A stretch of 64,000 nucleotides of DNA, taken from NCBI RefSeq assembly GCF_051014685.1, contig NW_027479538.1, positions 38,602 to 102,601 of the forward strand, read 5' to 3'. A model generated the notes under the pieces. The model was not told where the DNA came from. It searched no databases and saw nothing but the letters and a program-made list of their open reading frames with translations. Shown here in pieces: positions 60,175 through 64,000 of this stretch. Source of the stretch: Ptiloglossa arizonensis. Its lineage: Eukaryota > Arthropoda > Insecta > Hymenoptera > Colletidae. Position 1 is the stretch's first letter, and the number at the start of each line of letters is the position of its first letter. The translations under genes were made by a program, and so were the position numbers.

Positions 60175-63100
60175 TCCAAATTTTCGCAGTTCTGATGCTC
60201 GAAACGAATAACCAAAACGGCCTAGGGGAAAACTACTCATACCGTTGTAATGGGGCTAGTTTCTACTTTCAGATGCAACAGAAACTTTGCGGATTGGTCA
60301 ATCCGTTCGCGAGATATGGCAGTTTTGAGGTAAGAAACGCTTGAGAAACTCAAAATTTTCGCAGTTCTGATGCTCGAAACGAATAACTAGAACGGCCTAG
60401 GGGAAAACTACTCATACCGTTGTAATGGGGCGAGTTTCTACTTTCAGATGCAACAGAAACTTTGCGGATTGGTCAATCCGTTCGCGAGATATGGCAGTTT
60501 TGAGGTAAGAAACGCTTGAGAAACTCCAAATTTTCGCAGTTCTGATGCTCGAATCGAATAACTAGAACGGCCTAGGGGAAAACTACTCATACCGTTGTAA
60601 TGGGGCGAGTTTCTACTTTCAGATGCAACAGAAACTTTGCGGATTGGTCAATCCGTTCGCGAGATATGGCAGTTTTGAGGTAAGAAACACTTGAGGAACT
60701 CCAAATTTTCGCAGTTCTGATCCTCGAAACGAATAACTAGAACGCCTAGGGGGAAAAACTACTCATACCGTTGTAATGGGGCGAGTTTCTACTTCCAGAT
60801 GCAACAGAAACTTTGCGGATTGGTCAATTCGTTCGCGAGATATGGCAGTTTTGAGGTAAGAAACGCTTGAGAAACTCCAAATTTTCGCAGGTTCTGCATG
60901 CTCGAAACGAATAACTTGAACGGCCTAGGGGAAAACTACTCATACCGTTGTAATGGGGCGAGTTTCTACTTTCAGATGCAACAGAATCATTGCGGATTGG
61001 TCAATCCGTTCGCGAGATATGGCAGTTTTGAGGTAAGAAACGCTTGAGAAACTCCAAATTTTCGCAGTTCTGATGCTCGAAACGAATAACTAGAACGGCC
61101 TAGGGGAAAACTACTCATACCGTTGTAATGGGGCGAGTTTCTACTTTCAGATGCAACAGAAACTTTGCGGATTGGTCAATCCGTTCGCGAGATATGGCAG
61201 TTTTGAGTTAAGAAACGCTTGAGAAACTCCAAATTTTCGCAGTTCTGATGCTCGAAACGAATAACTAGAACGGCCTAGGGGAAAACTACTCATACCGTTG
61301 TAATGGGGCGAGTTTCTACTTTCAGATGCAACAGAAACTTTGCGGATTGGCCAATCCGTTCGCGAGATATGGCAGTTTTGAGGTAAGAAACGCTTGAGAA
61401 ACTCCAAATTTTCGCAGTTCTGATCCTCGAAACGAATAACTAGAACGGCCTAGGGGAAAAACTACTCATACCGATGTAATGGGGCGAGTTTCTACTTTCA
61501 GATGCAACAGAAACTTTGCGGATTGGTCAATCCGTTCGCGAGATATGGCAGTTTTGAGGTAAGAAACGCTTGAGAAACTCCAAATTTTCGCAGTTCTGAT
61601 CCTCGAAACGAATAACTAGAACGGCCTAGGGGAAAACTACTCATACCGTTGTAATGGGGCGAGTTTCTACTTCCAGATGCAACAGAAACTTTGCGGATTG
61701 GTCGAATCCGTTCGCGAGATATGGCAGTTTTGAGGTAAGAAACGCTTGAGAAACTCCAAAATTTTCGCAGTTCTGATCCCTCGAAACGAATAACTAGAAC
61801 GGCCCTAGGGGAAAACTACTCATACCGTTGTAATGGGGCGAGTTTCTACTTTCCAGATGCAACAGAAACTTTGCGAATTGGTCAATCCGTTCGCGAGATA
61901 TGGCAGGTTTTGAGGTAAGAAAACGCTTGAGAAACTCAAAATTTTCGCAGTTCTGATGCTCGAAACGAATAACTAGAACGGCCTAGGGGAAAACTACTCA
62001 TACCATTGTAATCGGGCGAGCTTCTACTTTCAGATGCAACAGAAACTTTGCGGATTGGTTCAATCCGTTCGCGAGATATGGCAGTTTTGAGGTAAGAAAC
62101 GCTTGAGAAACTCCAAATTTTCGCAGTTCTGATGCTCGAAACGAATAACTAGAACGGCCTAGGGGAAAAACTGCTCATACCGTTGTAATGGGCGAGTTTC
62201 TACTTTCAGATGCAACAGAAACTTTGCGGATTGGTCAATCCGTTCGCGAGATATGGCAGTTTTGAGGTAAGAAACGCTTGAGAAACTCCAAATTTTCGTA
62301 GTTCTGATCCTCGAAACGAATAACTAGAACGGCCTAGGGGAAACTCCTACCTCATACCGGTTGTAATGGGGCGAGTTTCTACTTCCAGATGCAACAGAAA
62401 CTTTGCGGATTGGTCAATCCGTTCGCGAGATATGGCAGTTTTGAGGTAAGAAACGCTTGAGAAACTCAAAATTTTCGCAGTTCTGATGCTCGAAACGAAT
62501 AACTAGAACGGCCTAGGGGAAAACTACTCATACCATTGTAATCGGGCGAGCTTCTACTTTCAGATGCAACAGAAACTTTGCGGGATTGGTCAATCCGTTC
62601 GCGAGATATGGCAGTTTTTGAGGTAAGAAACGCTTGAGAAACTCCAAATTTTTCGCAGTTCTGATCCTCGAAACGAATAACTAGAACGGCCTAGGGGAAA
62701 ACTACTCAAACCGTTGTAATGGGGCGAGTTTCTACTTCCGAGATGCAACAGAAACACTTTGCGGATTGGTCAATCCGTTCGCGAGATATGGCAGTTTGAG
62801 GTAAGAAACGCTTGAGAAACTCCAAATTTTCGCAGTTCTGATGCTCGAAACGAATAACTAGAACGGCCTAGGGGAAAACTACTCATACCGTTGTAATGGG
62901 CGAGTTTCTACTTTCAGATGCAACAGAAACTTTGCGGATTGGTCAATCCGTTCGCGAGATATGGCAGTTTTGAGGATAAGAAACGCTTGAGAAACTCCAA
63001 ATTTTCGCAGTTCTGATCCTCGAAACGAATAACTAGAACGGCCTAGGGGAAAACTACTCATACCGTTGTAATGGGGCGAGTTTCTACTTCCAGATGCCAA

Positions 63101-63500
63101 CAGAAACTTTGCGGATTGTTCAATCCGTTCGCGAGATATGGCAGTTTTGAGGTAAGAAACGCTTGAGAAACTCAAAATTTTCGCAGTTCTGATGCTCGAA
63201 ACGAATAACTAGAACGGCCTAGGGAAAACTACTCATACCATTGTAATCGGGCGAGCTTCTACTTTCAGATGCAACAGAAACTTTGCGGATTTGGTCAATC
63301 CGTTTCGCGAGATATGGTAGTTTTGAGGTAAGAAACGCTTGAGAAACTCCAAATTTTCGCAGTTCTGATGCTCGAAACGAATAACTAGAACGGCCTAGGG
63401 GAAAACTACTCATACCGTTGTAATGGGGCGAGGTTCTACTTTCAGATGCAACAGAAACTTTGCGGATTGGTCAATCCGTTCGCGAGATATGCAGTTTTGA
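60175..63500 (+). repeat. 26-monomer-spaced duplication, indel-rich copy
   Basis: The markers of 55,625-58,950 recur in the same order. AACACTTGAG (60,686) is exactly 4,550 bp from its partner, but later partners drift: CAGAATCATTG by +3, CATACCATTG by +11, then +16, then +21. The drift comes from many single-base, mostly homopolymer, insertions that begin near 60,740. The upstream copy has none of them. Confidence 0.85.
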
Positions 63501-64000
63501 GTAAGAAACGCTTGAGAAACTCCAAATTTTCCGCAGTTCTGATGCTCGAAACGAATAACTAGAACGGCCAAGAGGAAAACTACTCATACCGTTGTAAATG
63601 GGGCGAGTTTCTACTTCCAGATGCAACAGAAACTTTGCGGATTGGTCAATCCGTTCGCGAGATATGGCAGTTTTGAAGTAAGAAACGCTTGAGAAACTCC
63701 AAATTTTCGCAGTTCTGTTGCTCGAAACGAATAACTAGAACGGCCTAGGGGAAAACTACTCATACCGTTGTAATGGGGCGAGTTTCTACTTTCAGATGCA
63801 ACAGAAACTTTGCGGATTGGTCAATCCGTTCGCGAGATATGGCAGTTTTGAGGTAAGAAACGCTTGGAGAAACTCTCAATTTTCGCAGTTCTGATCCTCG
63901 AAACGAATAACTAGAACGGCCTAGGGAAAACTACTCATACCTACCGTTGTAATGGGGGCGAGTTTCTACTTCCAGATGCAACAGAAACTTTGCGGATTGG
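63501..64000 (+). repeat. Terminal satellite monomers, last one truncated by the window
   Basis: CGAG-type monomers continue to the last base with further small indels: GTTGTAAATGG, CGCTTGGAGAAAC, and CATACCTACCGTTG (a small local duplication near 63,939). The last start (GATCCTCG form) is at 63,891, so the final monomer is cut at its dyad, ending GCGGATTGG. No array edge is visible. Confidence 0.85.

Larger units (their letters stand above)
1..64000. repeat. 175-bp satellite DNA array (about 365 monomers, head to tail)
   Basis: The same 175-bp sequence recurs from the first base to the last; successive starts of CTGATGCTCG fall at 1, 176, 351, 526 and 701, and the phase can be followed through the window. 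By this count 365 monomers end at 63,890 and a partial copy fills the rest. All copies have the same orientation, and adjacent copies differ at only a few positions each. The consensus is about 43% GC. There is no unique sequence, mobile element or gene anywhere, so every stretch lacking a gene is satellite. The monomer length is close to one nucleosome repeat, as is common for centromeric satellites. The family is not one I recognise (it is not human alpha satellite, Arabidopsis 178-bp, rice CentO or soybean CentGm). A centromeric role is an inference. Confidence 0.98.

Noticed and set aside
62879..63413. Two minus-strand open reading frames of 98 and 64 residues
   Set aside because: They lie in the terminal indel-rich part, where frameshifts join satellite frames by chance; the clean copy 4,550 bp upstream does not carry the same frames.
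1..64000. CRISPR array
   Set aside because: Repeats are direct and regular, but the unit is 175 bp with no unique spacers; the whole unit is repeated and there are no cas genes.
1..64000. 5S rRNA or tRNA gene tandem cluster
   Set aside because: The unit length could suit a 5S repeat, but I find no recognisable 5S internal promoter box series, tRNA A and B boxes, or consistent T-run terminator in the monomer.
1..64000. Telomeric repeats, transposon insertions or LTR ends within the array
   Set aside because: I looked for TTTAGGG/TTAGGG-type runs, long terminal or inverted repeats and sequence that breaks the 175-bp phase. None was found; all length changes are of one to a few bases.
1..64000. 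Inverted monomers or orientation switch
   Set aside because: Every monomer I followed reads in the same direction; the reverse complement of the start motif was not seen as a block.

Overview
The whole 64-kb window is one uninterrupted tandem array of a single satellite DNA family with a 175-bp monomer. All copies lie head to tail in the same orientation. Counting the recurring start CTGATGCTCG (or its variant CTGATCCTCG) from base 1 gives about 365 complete monomers plus a partial one at the right end. I found no gene, RNA gene, transposon, CRISPR array or unique flanking DNA. The few short open reading frames are by-products of satellite variants that lack a particular stop codon. This organisation points to a eukaryotic heterochromatic block, most plausibly centromeric or pericentromeric. 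I do not recognise the family and cannot name the organism. A plant or invertebrate source is compatible, but this is a weak inference.

The monomer is about 43% GC and has four notable internal elements, given in monomer coordinates with CTGATG at 1-6: an AvrII-type palindrome (30-35), a short dyad CGGATTG-GT-CAATCCG (99-114) abutting a TCGCGA palindrome (116-121), a sequence resembling but not matching the CENP-B box (114-130), and two A/T tracts spaced by one helical turn (153-168).

The layout is a mosaic of nested higher-order repeats (HORs). Bases 1-11,549 are built from a 7-monomer unit (1,225 bp; three copies recognised) and from 8-, 10- and 12-monomer derivatives. Bases 11,550-21,932 are larger rearranged mixtures of the same monomer types. 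Bases 21,933-24,660 form an indel-rich segment where the monomer repertoire changes. Bases 23,248-33,043 hold a tandem duplication of a 27-29 monomer unit (about 4.7-5.1 kb). Bases 33,046-34,428 hold a 700-bp 4-mer duplication. Bases 35,490-43,720 hold a 26-mer (4,550-bp) duplication with a nested 21-mer-spaced copy. Bases 48,830-56,790 hold 12-mer (2,100-bp) and 15-mer (2,625-bp) duplications. Bases 55,625-63,500 hold 13-mer and 26-mer repeats. A diagnostic site at monomer positions 65-68 shifts from CTAG (left) through mixtures of CTAG, CCAG, CGAA and TCGAG (middle) to nearly pure CGAG (right), so the array is stratified.

Sequence quality or age is uneven. Between about 25,017 and 60,717 there are 204 monomers with no net length change. 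The last 3.2 kb gains 24 bp net through many single-base, mostly homopolymer, indels, although it duplicates a clean upstream segment. That is more likely consensus error near a contig edge or in low-coverage data than biology. The most useful leads are the nested HOR history, the conserved dyad with a perfect-palindrome variant, and the CENP-B-box-like sequence.
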